64,000 bases of DNA, taken from NCBI GenBank assembly GCA_031281275.1, contig JAITFP010000024.1, positions 37,317 to 101,316 of the forward strand, given 5' to 3'. The DNA comes from Candidatus Fibrimonadaceae bacterium (GTDB lineage: Bacteria > Fibrobacterota > Fibrobacteria > Fibrobacterales > Fibrobacteraceae). A program made the position numbers and the translations under genes. Below are positions 49,804-58,842 of the stretch, one piece after another. Each line of letters starts with the position of its first letter. Position 1 is the stretch's first letter. Below the pieces are notes generated by a model, which saw only the letters and a list, made by a program, of their open reading frames with translations, was not told the origin of the DNA and made no database searches.

Positions 49804-51040
49804 ACTTTTCGCCTCTTTCTTTGTAGTTGCTGAATAAACCAAAGGAGGCGCAAGCGGGGGAGAGCAAAACTGCTCCCTCGCCTTCTGTTGTTTCGCAGCA
49901 CCACTGAAATGCCGCATCTAAATTTTCAAAAATTTTCATAATTGTCTTGCAATTTTCGTGTTGCAGGGATTTTTGCATTCTCGCCGCCGTATCGCCAATT
50001 AAGGCAATGCCTTTGAGTAGGTTGTTTTTTGCGAGTTCTTCTGAAAGCTCGGTGAAATCTGCGTGTTTTTCCGAACCGCCAAGTATTAGCGTAAAAGGTT
50101 TGCTTATGGCTTTTGTTGCGGCTATTGTTGCTTCTGGGCGAGTTGAATATGAGTCGTTGTAAAATGCAAGGGTTTTGTTCTTGTAAGTTTTTGTGCCAAT
50201 ATATTGCAGGCGGAGTGGCAATCCTTCGTAGAGTTTTAGGGCATTTATGCAGGCATTTTCGTCCATTCCGAGGCATTTCAAAGCAAGGCTTGCCGCTGCC
50301 ATATTTTGCAGTTGGTGGGTACCTATAACCTTGCATTCTTCAAGCGAAATTTGGAGAGAGTTATAAGGTTTTCTTATTCCGCTACTTAGCATTGCTATTT
50401 GTGTAGCGCCTTCGGAAGAGGCGTTGTAAATGCAGTAGTCGTTTCTTTTTTGCCAGCGAACTAAATTTGCTTTTGCATCTCTATATTGTTCCACAGAAGC
50501 GTGCCAATCCAAATGCTCGCTTGTTGTTTGCAAAACAACTCCTATATGCGGAGAGGTGCCAAGGGTCATAAGTTGAAAGGAACTTAGTTCCAATATAACC
50601 ACGGTATTTTTATTTGAGAGCAAATCTTTGTTTTGCAATAAATCCAGTGCTGGAATTCCAAAATTTCCACCTATTAAATGAGGAACGTTCAGGGATTTTA
50701 GGCAGTGAGCGATCATAGAAACGCAGGAACCTTTTCCAAGAGTGCCAGTTACGCCTATTATTTGAATGTGAGGATAATCACGATGCATTATTTCAAAAAA
50801 AAGCTCTATTTGACTGGTTAGCTGTGTCCCCTTCATTTGCGCGTTTAAAATTTCTTTTTGCATGGGATAAACGCCAGCAGAGCGGACAATAGTTTGGCAT
50901 TTGGGCAAGTTTTCCAAATAATTTTCGCCATCTTTTTTATCAAAAACAAGGATGTTTTCTATACCTTGTTCCTGCAAAAACTTTTGGGTGCTTTTGCCTT
51001 CCGTGCCGTATCCTAAAATTCCAATTGGTTGTTTGAGCAT
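49778..51040 (-). CDS. murD: UDP-N-acetylmuramoylalanine-D-glutamate ligase with unusual P-loop
   Basis: This 420-aa Mur ligase adds D-Glu to UDP-MurNAc-Ala. It has the N-terminal Rossmann segment (GILGYGTEGKST) and ELSSFQL, TSEHLDWH, NDSYSTRPEA and LILGGSEKHADF, all MurD positions. The ATP P-loop reads GVTGTLGKGSC instead of GTNGK(T/S): the Asn is replaced by Leu and a Gly follows the Lys. The key Lys remains. Expressed from a box back-to-back with that of the TPR protein. Confidence 0.9.
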   Translation of the reverse strand: MLKQPIGILGYGTEGKSTQKFLQEQGIENILVFDKKDGENYLENLPKCQTIVRSAGVYPMQKEILNAQMKGTQLTSQIELFFEIMHRDYPHIQIIGVTGTLGKGSCVSMIAHCLKSLNVPHLIGGNFGIPALDLLQNKDLLSNKNTVVILELSSFQLMTLGTSPHIGVVLQTTSEHLDWHASVEQYRDAKANLVRWQKRNDYCIYNASSEGATQIAMLSSGIRKPYNSLQISLEECKVIGTHQLQNMAAASLALKCLGMDENACINALKLYEGLPLRLQYIGTKTYKNKTLAFYNDSYSTRPEATIAATKAISKPFTLILGGSEKHADFTELSEELAKNNLLKGIALIGDTAARMQKSLQHENCKTIMKIFENLDAAFQWCCETTEGEGAVLLSPACASFGLFSNYKERGEKFTQMFSQI

Positions 51041-51050
51041 TGACTACGTT

Positions 51051-51062
51051 AAGATAGTAAAA
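51051..51062 (-). promoter_or_regulatory. Promoter box for murD
   Basis: On the minus strand this reads TTTTACTATCTT, ending 10 nt before the murD ATG. It directly abuts the forward box of the TPR gene. Confidence 0.55.
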
Positions 51063-51073
51063 TTTACTATATT
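51063..51073 (+). promoter_or_regulatory. Promoter box for the repeat protein
   Basis: TTTACTATATT ends 7 nt before the ATG at 51081. With 51051-51062 it forms a back-to-back pair. Confidence 0.55.
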
Positions 51074-51080
51074 TATCCTC

Positions 51081-52982
51081 ATGGTTAGTAGCGCAGAAAT
51101 TATGAACTTAAAAAGGATTGTCGCTAAAAATCCCAAATCTCTGGCATTTGCTTGGCTTGCGGATATGCTCAGGATGGATAAAAAACTGGACGAAGCTCTG
51201 CTTACAGTAAACAAGGGCTTGGAGATGTATTCCAATTTTTTGCCAGGCAGGCTTGCCAGAGGGCGCATACTTTTAGAAAAAGGCGATTTAGCTGGAGCAA
51301 GAGCCGATTTTGAGGCTGTGGCAGAACAGGATTCCTTTTGCGCATCTGCGCAAAAATTGTTTTTGGAAACATCAGAGAAATTGGGACAGCCGGTACAAAC
51401 GGAAGTGTATCAGAAAATTTTAGGGGCAATTGAGCCCGGAGTCGTGGTTAAAGTAAAGGCAAAAACCGAATCCGCGGGCGTGAATGCTGCCTTAGACGAC
51501 CTTTTGAGTGAAGATGATGCTACAGATGATAAGGAAGATATTGTTATTTCAGATTTGCTTTTGCAAACATTTACGAATATATTTGAACCAGGCAAACAAG
51601 AGCAAGCCCCCGATATTATGCCTTATACGCCTCCGGCACCTAAGGCGCAACCAGTACCAGCTCCTAAGCCAGCTCCCAGGCTAACTGCTGTACCAGATTT
51701 AGATGCTCTGGTAAATGAGCAGTTGAAATCCAAAGTGGAAGATGTACCAGATTTAACTGGCGATATGGATTCCTTGCTGGCATCGGCTTCGTCTCTACCG
51801 CCTGTTTCTGGTGCTCTGACTCCTGCAAGTCCTCCAGATGTAGATGCCCTTATAAATGAGCAGTTGAAATCCAAAGTGGAAGATATACCAGATTTAACTG
51901 GCGATATGGATTCCTTGCTGGCATCGGCTTCGGCAGCACCTGCTAAGGCTTCGGGTCCCCCAGATATAGATTCTCTTATAAATGAGCAGTTGAAATCCAA
52001 GGTGGACAGCGTACCAGATTTAACTGGCGATATGGATTCCTTGCTGGCATCGGCTTCGGCACCTGCACCTGCTAAGGCTTCGGGTCCCCCAGATATAGAT
52101 TCCCTTATAAATGAGCAGTTGAAATCCAAGGTGGACAGCGTACCGGATTTGACCGGTGATATGGATTCTTTGCTGGCATCGGCTTCAGACATATTATCCG
52201 CTTCTGGTACTTTAACTGCGCCAAGTGCCCCAGATATAGATTCTCTTATAGAAGAACAGTTGACATCCAGAGTGGACAACATACCAGATTTAACTGGTGA
52301 TATAAGTTCTTTGCTTTCGTCTATGCCTGAACCTGCTCTTGAGCCGCCGCTTGCTGCCGGCTATTCTCATCCAGCCATCACTTTTCCACCCGTCTCTAAT
52401 ACTCCAAGCTCTCCGAGTGCCCCAAGTACCCCAGATTTAGATGCTATAATAAATGAGCAATTGAAATCAAAGGTGGAAGACGTACCAGATTTAACCGGCG
52501 ATATAAATTCCTTGCTTAAATCTAATACCCTAAGCTCTTCAGGTCCCCCGGATTTAGATGCCCTGATAAATGAGCAGTTGACACCCAAAATGGAAAACCT
52601 GCCAGATTTAACTGGCGATATAGATTCCTTGCTTAAATCTAATATCCCAAGCTCTTCAGGTCCCCCAGATTTAGATGCCCTGATAAATGAGCAGTTGACA
52701 CCCAAAATGGAAAACCTGCCAGATTTAACTGGCGATATAAGTTCTCTGCTTGCAAGTATGCCCGCTTCGGGTTCAGATGCAGAACCAGAGCTTATGCCTT
52801 ATGTACCGCCGTCCCAAGCAGATTCCTCTATTGCTCAGAAGCCTACTTTGACTTTGGCGGAACTATATATGGATCAGGGTTTGCCGCAAAAAGCAGCTGG
52901 TGTTTATAGGGAGTTGCTGTCAAAAGATCCAAACAATGAAGACCTAAAAGCAAAACTGGCTTTAGCAGAAACACAAATGTGA
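51081..52982 (+). CDS. TPR protein with eight PDLTGD repeats
   Basis: This 633-aa protein has an N-terminal TPR-like region (about residues 1-110: a FAWLADMLRMDKKLDEALLTV helix pair). Eight copies of a roughly 35-residue repeat (core PD.D.LINEQL.SKV..(V/I)PDLTGD) are joined by variable Ser/Pro/Ala linkers from about residue 205 to 560. A C-terminal TPR (LYMDQGLPQKAAGVYRELL) ends it. No signal peptide or membrane segment, so cytoplasmic. It sits next to pilT, suggesting a scaffold for pilus or motility motors (inference). Each repeat may be a binding motif for one partner. The start is fixed by the promoter box. Confidence 0.8.
   Translation: MVSSAEIMNLKRIVAKNPKSLAFAWLADMLRMDKKLDEALLTVNKGLEMYSNFLPGRLARGRILLEKGDLAGARADFEAVAEQDSFCASAQKLFLETSEKLGQPVQTEVYQKILGAIEPGVVVKVKAKTESAGVNAALDDLLSEDDATDDKEDIVISDLLLQTFTNIFEPGKQEQAPDIMPYTPPAPKAQPVPAPKPAPRLTAVPDLDALVNEQLKSKVEDVPDLTGDMDSLLASASSLPPVSGALTPASPPDVDALINEQLKSKVEDIPDLTGDMDSLLASASAAPAKASGPPDIDSLINEQLKSKVDSVPDLTGDMDSLLASASAPAPAKASGPPDIDSLINEQLKSKVDSVPDLTGDMDSLLASASDILSASGTLTAPSAPDIDSLIEEQLTSRVDNIPDLTGDISSLLSSMPEPALEPPLAAGYSHPAITFPPVSNTPSSPSAPSTPDLDAIINEQLKSKVEDVPDLTGDINSLLKSNTLSSSGPPDLDALINEQLTPKMENLPDLTGDIDSLLKSNIPSSSGPPDLDALINEQLTPKMENLPDLTGDISSLLASMPASGSDAEPELMPYVPPSQADSSIAQKPTLTLAELYMDQGLPQKAAGVYRELLSKDPNNEDLKAKLALAETQM
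51694..52752. repeat. Eight in-frame repeats within the TPR protein
   Basis: Copies are nearly identical at the DNA level within sub-groups (for example units 3 and 4, and units 7 and 8), indicating recent expansion by unequal recombination. Confidence 0.9.
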
Positions 52983-52995
52983 TTAAGGAGAAAAA

Positions 52996-54123
52996 ATGGC
53001 AGAAGCAACAACCGAAATATCAGTGCGCATAGAACAGCTTTTAAAGGCGATGGTGGATAACGGATCCTCCGATTTGCACATTCGCATAGGAATTGCTCCA
53101 ACATTTCGCATTCATGGAGAATTGAAAAAACTCTATGATATAAAAATTACCTATCAGCTTATGGATAGTTTTTTGGCTGATATAATGAACCAAACCCAAA
53201 AAGAAATTTTTGAAAACACAAAGGAATGCGATTTTGCCTTGAGTGCAAGGGAACTCGGTCGCTTTCGCGTTAATGTGTTTAGGCACAGAGGAACGCCTGC
53301 AATTGTGTTCAGGCACATAAATTCAAAAATACCAAAATTTGAAACTTTAGGACTCCCACCCATTGTTTTGGAACTCGCTCTTAAAAAACGCGGGCTTGTT
53401 TTGGTCACAGGCACCACAGGTTCGGGTAAATCCACTTGTTTGGCAGCTATGATAGACCATATAAACGAAATGGAATCCACTCACGTTTTAACTGTGGAAG
53501 ACCCAGTTGAATTTTTGCACAGAGATAAAAAATCCATAATTTCGCAGCGCGAAATAGGAACAGACTCAATGTCTTATGCAAACGCCCTTAAAGCTGCTCT
53601 TCGCCAAGACCCAGATGTTATGCTCATTGGCGAAATTCGTGATTTGGAAACAATGCAAATAGCCCTTACCGCCGCAGATACCGGTCACATGGTTTTTGCA
53701 ACAATTCACACAACAAATGCAACAGAGACAATTCATCGCATACTTTCAATGTACCCGCCTCATCAGCACGATGAAATTCGCTTGTTGCTCGCTTCTTGCT
53801 TGGAAGGCATAATATCCCTGCGCTTGCTGCCAAGATGCGATGTTGTGGGGCGAATTCCCGCAGCAGAAATTTTGGTGAATACCGCTGCCATACAAGAATA
53901 TATTATGGACAAAAACAAAACCGAGTTCATAGAAACCGCCGTTGCCGAAGGCAATATGCAATATAAAAGCCAAACCTTTGATCAGGCTTTGCTGGCTCTT
54001 TATAATCATGGCAAAATTTCTGTGGAAACCGCCAAGAATGCAGCTACAAATCCAGAAGATTTTGAGCTTAAACTTCGCGGCATAACCGGAACTTCTGACA
54101 GAACCTGGCAAATGAATTCTTGA
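52996..54123 (+). CDS. pilT: Twitching motility ATPase PilT
   Basis: This 375-aa hexameric ATPase retracts type IV pili. It has an N-terminal PAS-like domain with SDLHIRIG, Walker A GTTGSGKST (139-147), the Asp box DPVEF, Walker B GEIRD, and the His box HMVFATIHTTNATETI. Length matches PilT. Shine-Dalgarno AAGGAGAAA. Together with pilM it indicates a functional pilus or surface-motility machine. It is followed after 3 nt by rapA. Confidence 0.95.
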   Translation: MAEATTEISVRIEQLLKAMVDNGSSDLHIRIGIAPTFRIHGELKKLYDIKITYQLMDSFLADIMNQTQKEIFENTKECDFALSARELGRFRVNVFRHRGTPAIVFRHINSKIPKFETLGLPPIVLELALKKRGLVLVTGTTGSGKSTCLAAMIDHINEMESTHVLTVEDPVEFLHRDKKSIISQREIGTDSMSYANALKAALRQDPDVMLIGEIRDLETMQIALTAADTGHMVFATIHTTNATETIHRILSMYPPHQHDEIRLLLASCLEGIISLRLLPRCDVVGRIPAAEILVNTAAIQEYIMDKNKTEFIETAVAEGNMQYKSQTFDQALLALYNHGKISVETAKNAATNPEDFELKLRGITGTSDRTWQMNS

Positions 54124-54126
54124 GGA

Positions 54127-56916
54127 ATGGTGCCTAAATTTACAATAGGTCAAAAATGGACAAGCTATGCCGAGCCTGAACTTGGCGTTGGGCAGATTAT
54201 TAAACAGGATTTTAGAACCATAAGTTTGCTTTTTCCCGTTTCGGGAGAATGCCGAACTTACAGCTCAAAAGGCGAGCCACCCCTTAAACGCTATATTTTG
54301 AAGATGGGGGAAAAAGCAACCTCGGTTAAAGGAAACTCTCTTTTTGTAGAAGAAGTTGAAGAAGAAAATGGTCTTTTGTATTACAAAAGCAAGGATAAAA
54401 GAATTTCTGAAGACTTGCTCAGTTTTAAATCTCAAAGCTCTGATTCTCCTTCTGAAATTTTTGATATGCTGCTTGAAAAAAAGTTTTCTAGCAATTTTGA
54501 TTTTTGCCTTAGGGAAAGCGCGGCAAAGTTGCGCGGAATATGGAAATCTTCAATGGCGAAAGGTCTTTTAAAACCAAGACTTAGGCTTTTGCCGCATCAA
54601 TTGTATTTGGCGTTTAGAGCATCCAGAGCTGTTTCTTTGCCGCGTCTTATGTTATCTGATGAAGTTGGGCTTGGCAAAACCATAGAAAGCGGCTTGATTT
54701 GGAATGCACTTCAAACAGAGGGCAAAATAAAAAGAACTTTGCTCATTGTTCCAGAACAGTTAAAAAATCAGTGGATAATTGAATTCGGAAAAAAATTCAA
54801 CCATTGGTTTTCAAGCATAGATGATGATTATATTTCTGAACATAGAAAATATGCCACTGCCGAGCAAAACGTATTTTTGCTTCACGATACGGTTATATGT
54901 TCATTGGAATTTTTGCTTGCAAATAAATTTGTGGCAACCGCTGCTTTGGATGTCCCTTGGGATTTGCTAATTATAGATGAGGCTCATCGCTTAGTGAAAA
55001 CATCGCAGGGCACGAATGCAGAATATATTCTAGCGGAGCAACTTTCGCAGAAAATTCCAGGTTTGCTTTTGCTCTCTGGCACACCCATACAACTCGCTCC
55101 CGAAGCATATTTTTACAGGTTAAAACTTATAGATTCTGCTCGTTTTCAAAACTGGGAAGAATTTGAAAAAAATCAGGATAACTATAAAAAAGTGGCTAAT
55201 GATTTATCTAAAATTTCTCTTGATTCAGACGAAGAACTCTCTTGGGAAGATTTACAAAAAAACATTCCAAAAAAATCTCCAATTCGCTCATGGCTGCCCA
55301 TAAAGGCAGATTTGTCTTTGACCGCTGAGGAATGGATGAGCCGCGTTATAGATGCTCTGGGCACCGGTTCTTCAGTATTTCGCAACACGAGAAAAAGCGT
55401 TAAAGGATTTCCAAAGAGAATATTGAAAACTTATCCGTTTGAACGTGATTCTCAGTTAAAATCTTGGCTCTCTGATTTTGTTGAGGAACATAAAAAAGAT
55501 AAAATTTTGCTTATATGTTCCAAATCAAATACTGTTAATACGCTTTTATCTCTTTTGACTGAAGATGTAGCGGTTGCATTTAAGGAAGAGGAAACATCTT
55601 TAGAACGCGATAAGGCTGCTGCCGCTTGGATGCGACCAGATGGTCCAAATGTTTTGCTGTCTTCTGAAATAGGCTCTGAAGGCAGGAATTTTCAAAGCGC
55701 TAGGCATTTGGTACTTTTTGATTTGCCAGAAGATTCTTCTTTATTGGAGCAGAGAATTGGGCGTTTAGACCGCATTGGGCAAGGGGCAGAAATTTACATT
55801 CACGTTCCTTTTGCAAAAAAGAGCAAAGCGGAAATGCTTTATTTGTGGTATCACGAGGCACTTGGAATTTTTGAGCATTCCTTGATGGGTGGCGGCGAAA
55901 TGTATGCCAAATTTGAAATTGAGCTTAAAAGCTATTTAGAAAATCCCGCAAAAAAGTTCAATAAATTTTTGAAGGAATTTTTGCCGCTCGGCAAAAAAGA
56001 AATGCAGTTGCTAAACGAAAAAGCAGAAGCTGGCAGAGACCGCTTGCTTGAATTCAATTCGCAAAACAAAAAAATATCTGGTGAATTGTTAGCAGCAGCC
56101 CAAAAAATGGATTCAAATGAGGAACTTCTCGCTTTTGCCTTTGATATGCTCTCAGTTTTGGACATTGAAGTTCAAAATGGAATTTATCCGGGCAGTTTTG
56201 TTCTCAAAGGGGCACCCGGGCAGTCCGAACACGCAACCTTGCTTGGGGTAAGCCCTGCGGGTTATTTGGACAATGGAGAGGTTTCAGAATTTGACGGCTG
56301 TTCCATTACCGTTGCAACCAGTAGGGAAAATGCGCTTAATTATGAAAACGTAGAATTTTTTCATTGGGAACATCCAATTATGCAAAGGCTTTTTGACAAG
56401 GCTTTAAGCGATGATTTTGGAAATGTGGCTTGTGTTGTTTGCGATTTTGTGCCAAGCGACAAGGTTTTTGTTCAATACAATTTTATTCTTGAATTTTCCG
56501 TGAATTCGCATTGGGGAATAAACAATTTAGTGGGCGAGCGTTTATTGAGCGTTGTTCTGGACAATAAAGGAAATGCGCAAAACATTCCAGAGACTTTGCA
56601 GGCAAAGCAATTGCAAAATAGCAAGGCAGCAGACATTTCCTATTCTGTGTTGGAATATTTTACAACAGAAGGTTTTGAAATGGCAAAAAGTTCTCTTGAA
56701 CATATTGCAAAAAAAATATCTGAAGAAACAGAGAAAACGGTGATTCCAGTTTTGGAAAGCGAAATTCATCGCTTGGAAGAAACCTATATGCTTTTGCGCG
56801 ATTTTGAACTCGGAAGAGTTTTGGATAAAAAGAAAAAAGACATAATTGTTTGCAAAAAAAGTTTGAAAAATCCAAAACTAAGGCTGAACGGGGTTAGGGT
56901 TTTAGTTTATGCTTAA
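54127..56916 (+). CDS. rapA: RapA-like RNA polymerase-associated SNF2 ATPase
   Basis: This 929-aa protein is collinear with RapA/HepA. It has N-terminal Tudor-like domains (FTIGQKWTSYAEPELGVGQI, like the E. coli start), SNF2 helicase motif I DEVGLGKT (178-185), motif II DEAH (284-287), SGTPIQ (motif III) and C-terminal lobe motifs (IGSEGRNFQ, EQRIGRLDRIGQ). RapA recycles RNA polymerase after transcription. It is unusual to find it directly after pilT and before PAP2, but overlaps and spacing suggest one operon. Confidence 0.92.
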   Translation: MVPKFTIGQKWTSYAEPELGVGQIIKQDFRTISLLFPVSGECRTYSSKGEPPLKRYILKMGEKATSVKGNSLFVEEVEEENGLLYYKSKDKRISEDLLSFKSQSSDSPSEIFDMLLEKKFSSNFDFCLRESAAKLRGIWKSSMAKGLLKPRLRLLPHQLYLAFRASRAVSLPRLMLSDEVGLGKTIESGLIWNALQTEGKIKRTLLIVPEQLKNQWIIEFGKKFNHWFSSIDDDYISEHRKYATAEQNVFLLHDTVICSLEFLLANKFVATAALDVPWDLLIIDEAHRLVKTSQGTNAEYILAEQLSQKIPGLLLLSGTPIQLAPEAYFYRLKLIDSARFQNWEEFEKNQDNYKKVANDLSKISLDSDEELSWEDLQKNIPKKSPIRSWLPIKADLSLTAEEWMSRVIDALGTGSSVFRNTRKSVKGFPKRILKTYPFERDSQLKSWLSDFVEEHKKDKILLICSKSNTVNTLLSLLTEDVAVAFKEEETSLERDKAAAAWMRPDGPNVLLSSEIGSEGRNFQSARHLVLFDLPEDSSLLEQRIGRLDRIGQGAEIYIHVPFAKKSKAEMLYLWYHEALGIFEHSLMGGGEMYAKFEIELKSYLENPAKKFNKFLKEFLPLGKKEMQLLNEKAEAGRDRLLEFNSQNKKISGELLAAAQKMDSNEELLAFAFDMLSVLDIEVQNGIYPGSFVLKGAPGQSEHATLLGVSPAGYLDNGEVSEFDGCSITVATSRENALNYENVEFFHWEHPIMQRLFDKALSDDFGNVACVVCDFVPSDKVFVQYNFILEFSVNSHWGINNLVGERLLSVVLDNKGNAQNIPETLQAKQLQNSKAADISYSVLEYFTTEGFEMAKSSLEHIAKKISEETEKTVIPVLESEIHRLEETYMLLRDFELGRVLDKKKKDIIVCKKSLKNPKLRLNGVRVLVYA

Positions 56917-57442
56917 GTTCCTGGAATCTCTAGACTTGCGTTTTTTTTACTTTTGGCGAAAACATTGTTTTTCGGCAAGGATGGATAAGTTTTTGAGATT
57001 TTACACCCGCATGGGAGATGGCTATGTATGGGCTTTGGTAATAGCATACATTTACTTTGTTTATGGTAGAATAGTTTTATTTGGAATAGTTGAACGTGTT
57101 ATACCTGCAATTTTGCTGAGTTTGTTTTTTTACTGGCTTACAAAGCTCTCTATTCGCCGCAAACGCCCTTTTGATTTGTTGAAGGAAGTGAATGCAGAGG
57201 TTCCGCCGCTGGACAAATACAGCTTTCCGAGCGGTCATACTATGAATAACCTCGCTGTTGGTTTCACAGTTTTTACAGAAGCACCTAGTATAGGTTGGAT
57301 TATGTTGTTTATGCCTGTTACCTGGGGATTTTTAAGGGTTTATTATGGAGTTCACTGGCTTTCTGATGTTATTGGTGGGATTTGCCTTGGATTTTTAAGT
57401 TTTTGGCTTGGAAAAATTGTTTTTTGTATTTTGTCGCAATAA
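56909..57442 (+). CDS. PAP2-family phosphatase
   Basis: This 177-aa membrane protein has the three PAP2 motifs: KLSIRRKRPFD, SFPSGHTM and RVYYGVHWLSD. Four or five hydrophobic segments. Members act on undecaprenyl pyrophosphate or phosphatidic/phosphatidylglycerol phosphate. It overlaps rapA by 8 bp. Confidence 0.92.
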   Translation: MLKFLESLDLRFFYFWRKHCFSARMDKFLRFYTRMGDGYVWALVIAYIYFVYGRIVLFGIVERVIPAILLSLFFYWLTKLSIRRKRPFDLLKEVNAEVPPLDKYSFPSGHTMNNLAVGFTVFTEAPSIGWIMLFMPVTWGFLRVYYGVHWLSDVIGGICLGFLSFWLGKIVFCILSQ

Positions 57443-57477
57443 AAATGTATATTATAATAGAGGTAAGAAAAACCGAT

Positions 57478-58842
57478 ATGTATGGCAATGAAGTAGAAGA
57501 AAAACATAAGTATCGCGCTGACAAGTTGGTGTTGTTCAGCGGGATATTTTTTTGTTCATTAAGGGTGATAGCTGAAATAATAAGAGGGAATTTTGATGTA
57601 GCTATTATATGCGGGACAGTCGCTACTTTTGTTTTAGGGTTGTTTGTATTTTTATCGAAAAAAAATATTAAAAGATTTCCATTAATTTTTGCTCTTTGTC
57701 TGTATGTTTCCTATATAGGTGCTTCTTTTGCCATTGGTTCCTTTAAATATTTTTACGCTTATTATTTGCTTGTTATGCTTGTTTGCGCTGTATATTTTGA
57801 TATTAAAAATTATTTGATTATGCTTATTGTAACGCAAATCACAAATATATTTCTTACCATTTTTGAGTTGCAGGGGCATATAAATGGCGATGTTTGGGTA
57901 CATTTTAGCCTTATATTCTGTTCAGGACTCATGCTCCTTCTTATAGTGCAATTTGCGGTTAAAAAGTCAAATGAGGTGAGCAGTGCCACTGCTTCTTTTG
58001 GTGCTTTGATGAGGTCAACTCCTAACGTGCTTGTTTTGTTAGATGGAGATAATAAAATAAGATACATAAGCCAGTCTGTTTCCAAAATTTTTGGCATAAA
58101 AGAACCAGAAGAATTAGCAGGCACAAATTTTTTAGACTTATTTAATGAAAGGTCCGTGAGAGAATTATTTGAAGATATTGCAAAAAAACGTTCTTTTTAC
58201 GAGGACTATCAAAAGATAAACGTAAATGGCCAAATTAGAACCTTCAATGTTTATGCCAACAAAATGACAGATGATGGAATGTTCTTTATGCTCAACGATG
58301 TTTCGGAAATTACGAAGTTAAAAGAACTAGCAGAACAGGATTCTCTTATAGATGGCTTAATTCAAATCCCAAACCGCAGAGCTTTTGACAAGCAAATTGT
58401 GAATGAATGGAACAGAGCACACCGAGAAAAAGTCAATTTGAGTTTTTTGATGATAGACATTGACTTCTTCAAAAATTACAACGATACTTATGGGCATTTG
58501 CAAGGAGATGAACTGCTTAAAGTGGCTGGTGCGATTTTCAAGAAAAACTTAAAGAGAAGCGCAGATTTTGTAGCTAGATTTGGTGGCGAGGAATTTGGGG
58601 TATTGCTTTATGGCACAAATTCTTATCAAGCTAGTGTTATAGCAGAGCGAATACGCAAAAGTGTTGAGGAAGAAATTATTTTAACGACTACCGGAGTGAG
58701 AACTAAATTTACTGTTAGCGTGGGCGTATGCAGTGTAATTCCAACCAACAGCATTGGACACGAGCATATAATAGAGGCAGCAGACAAAGCCTTATACAAG
58801 GCAAAGCAAAATGGCAGGAACCGAATTTGGATATCGGATTAA
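57478..58842 (+). CDS. Membrane PAS-GGDEF diguanylate cyclase
   Basis: This 454-aa protein has about six N-terminal transmembrane helices (residues about 15-165), a PAS domain (about 180-285, STPNVLVLLDGDNKIRYI) and a GGDEF domain with an intact GGEEF signature near residue 367 and an RxxD-like upstream site. It makes cyclic di-GMP. The start at 57478 follows AGAGGTAAG, and two overlapping -10-like hexamers (57448-57458) lie upstream. A 57445 ATG is possible. It overlaps the M23 gene by 16 bp. Confidence 0.9.
   Translation: MYGNEVEEKHKYRADKLVLFSGIFFCSLRVIAEIIRGNFDVAIICGTVATFVLGLFVFLSKKNIKRFPLIFALCLYVSYIGASFAIGSFKYFYAYYLLVMLVCAVYFDIKNYLIMLIVTQITNIFLTIFELQGHINGDVWVHFSLIFCSGLMLLLIVQFAVKKSNEVSSATASFGALMRSTPNVLVLLDGDNKIRYISQSVSKIFGIKEPEELAGTNFLDLFNERSVRELFEDIAKKRSFYEDYQKINVNGQIRTFNVYANKMTDDGMFFMLNDVSEITKLKELAEQDSLIDGLIQIPNRRAFDKQIVNEWNRAHREKVNLSFLMIDIDFFKNYNDTYGHLQGDELLKVAGAIFKKNLKRSADFVARFGGEEFGVLLYGTNSYQASVIAERIRKSVEEEIILTTTGVRTKFTVSVGVCSVIPTNSIGHEHIIEAADKALYKAKQNGRNRIWISD

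Noticed and set aside
51623..52282. 219-codon minus-strand open frame with repeats
   Set aside because: Mirror of the eight-repeat protein's DNA repeats; no independent promoter or ribosome-binding site.
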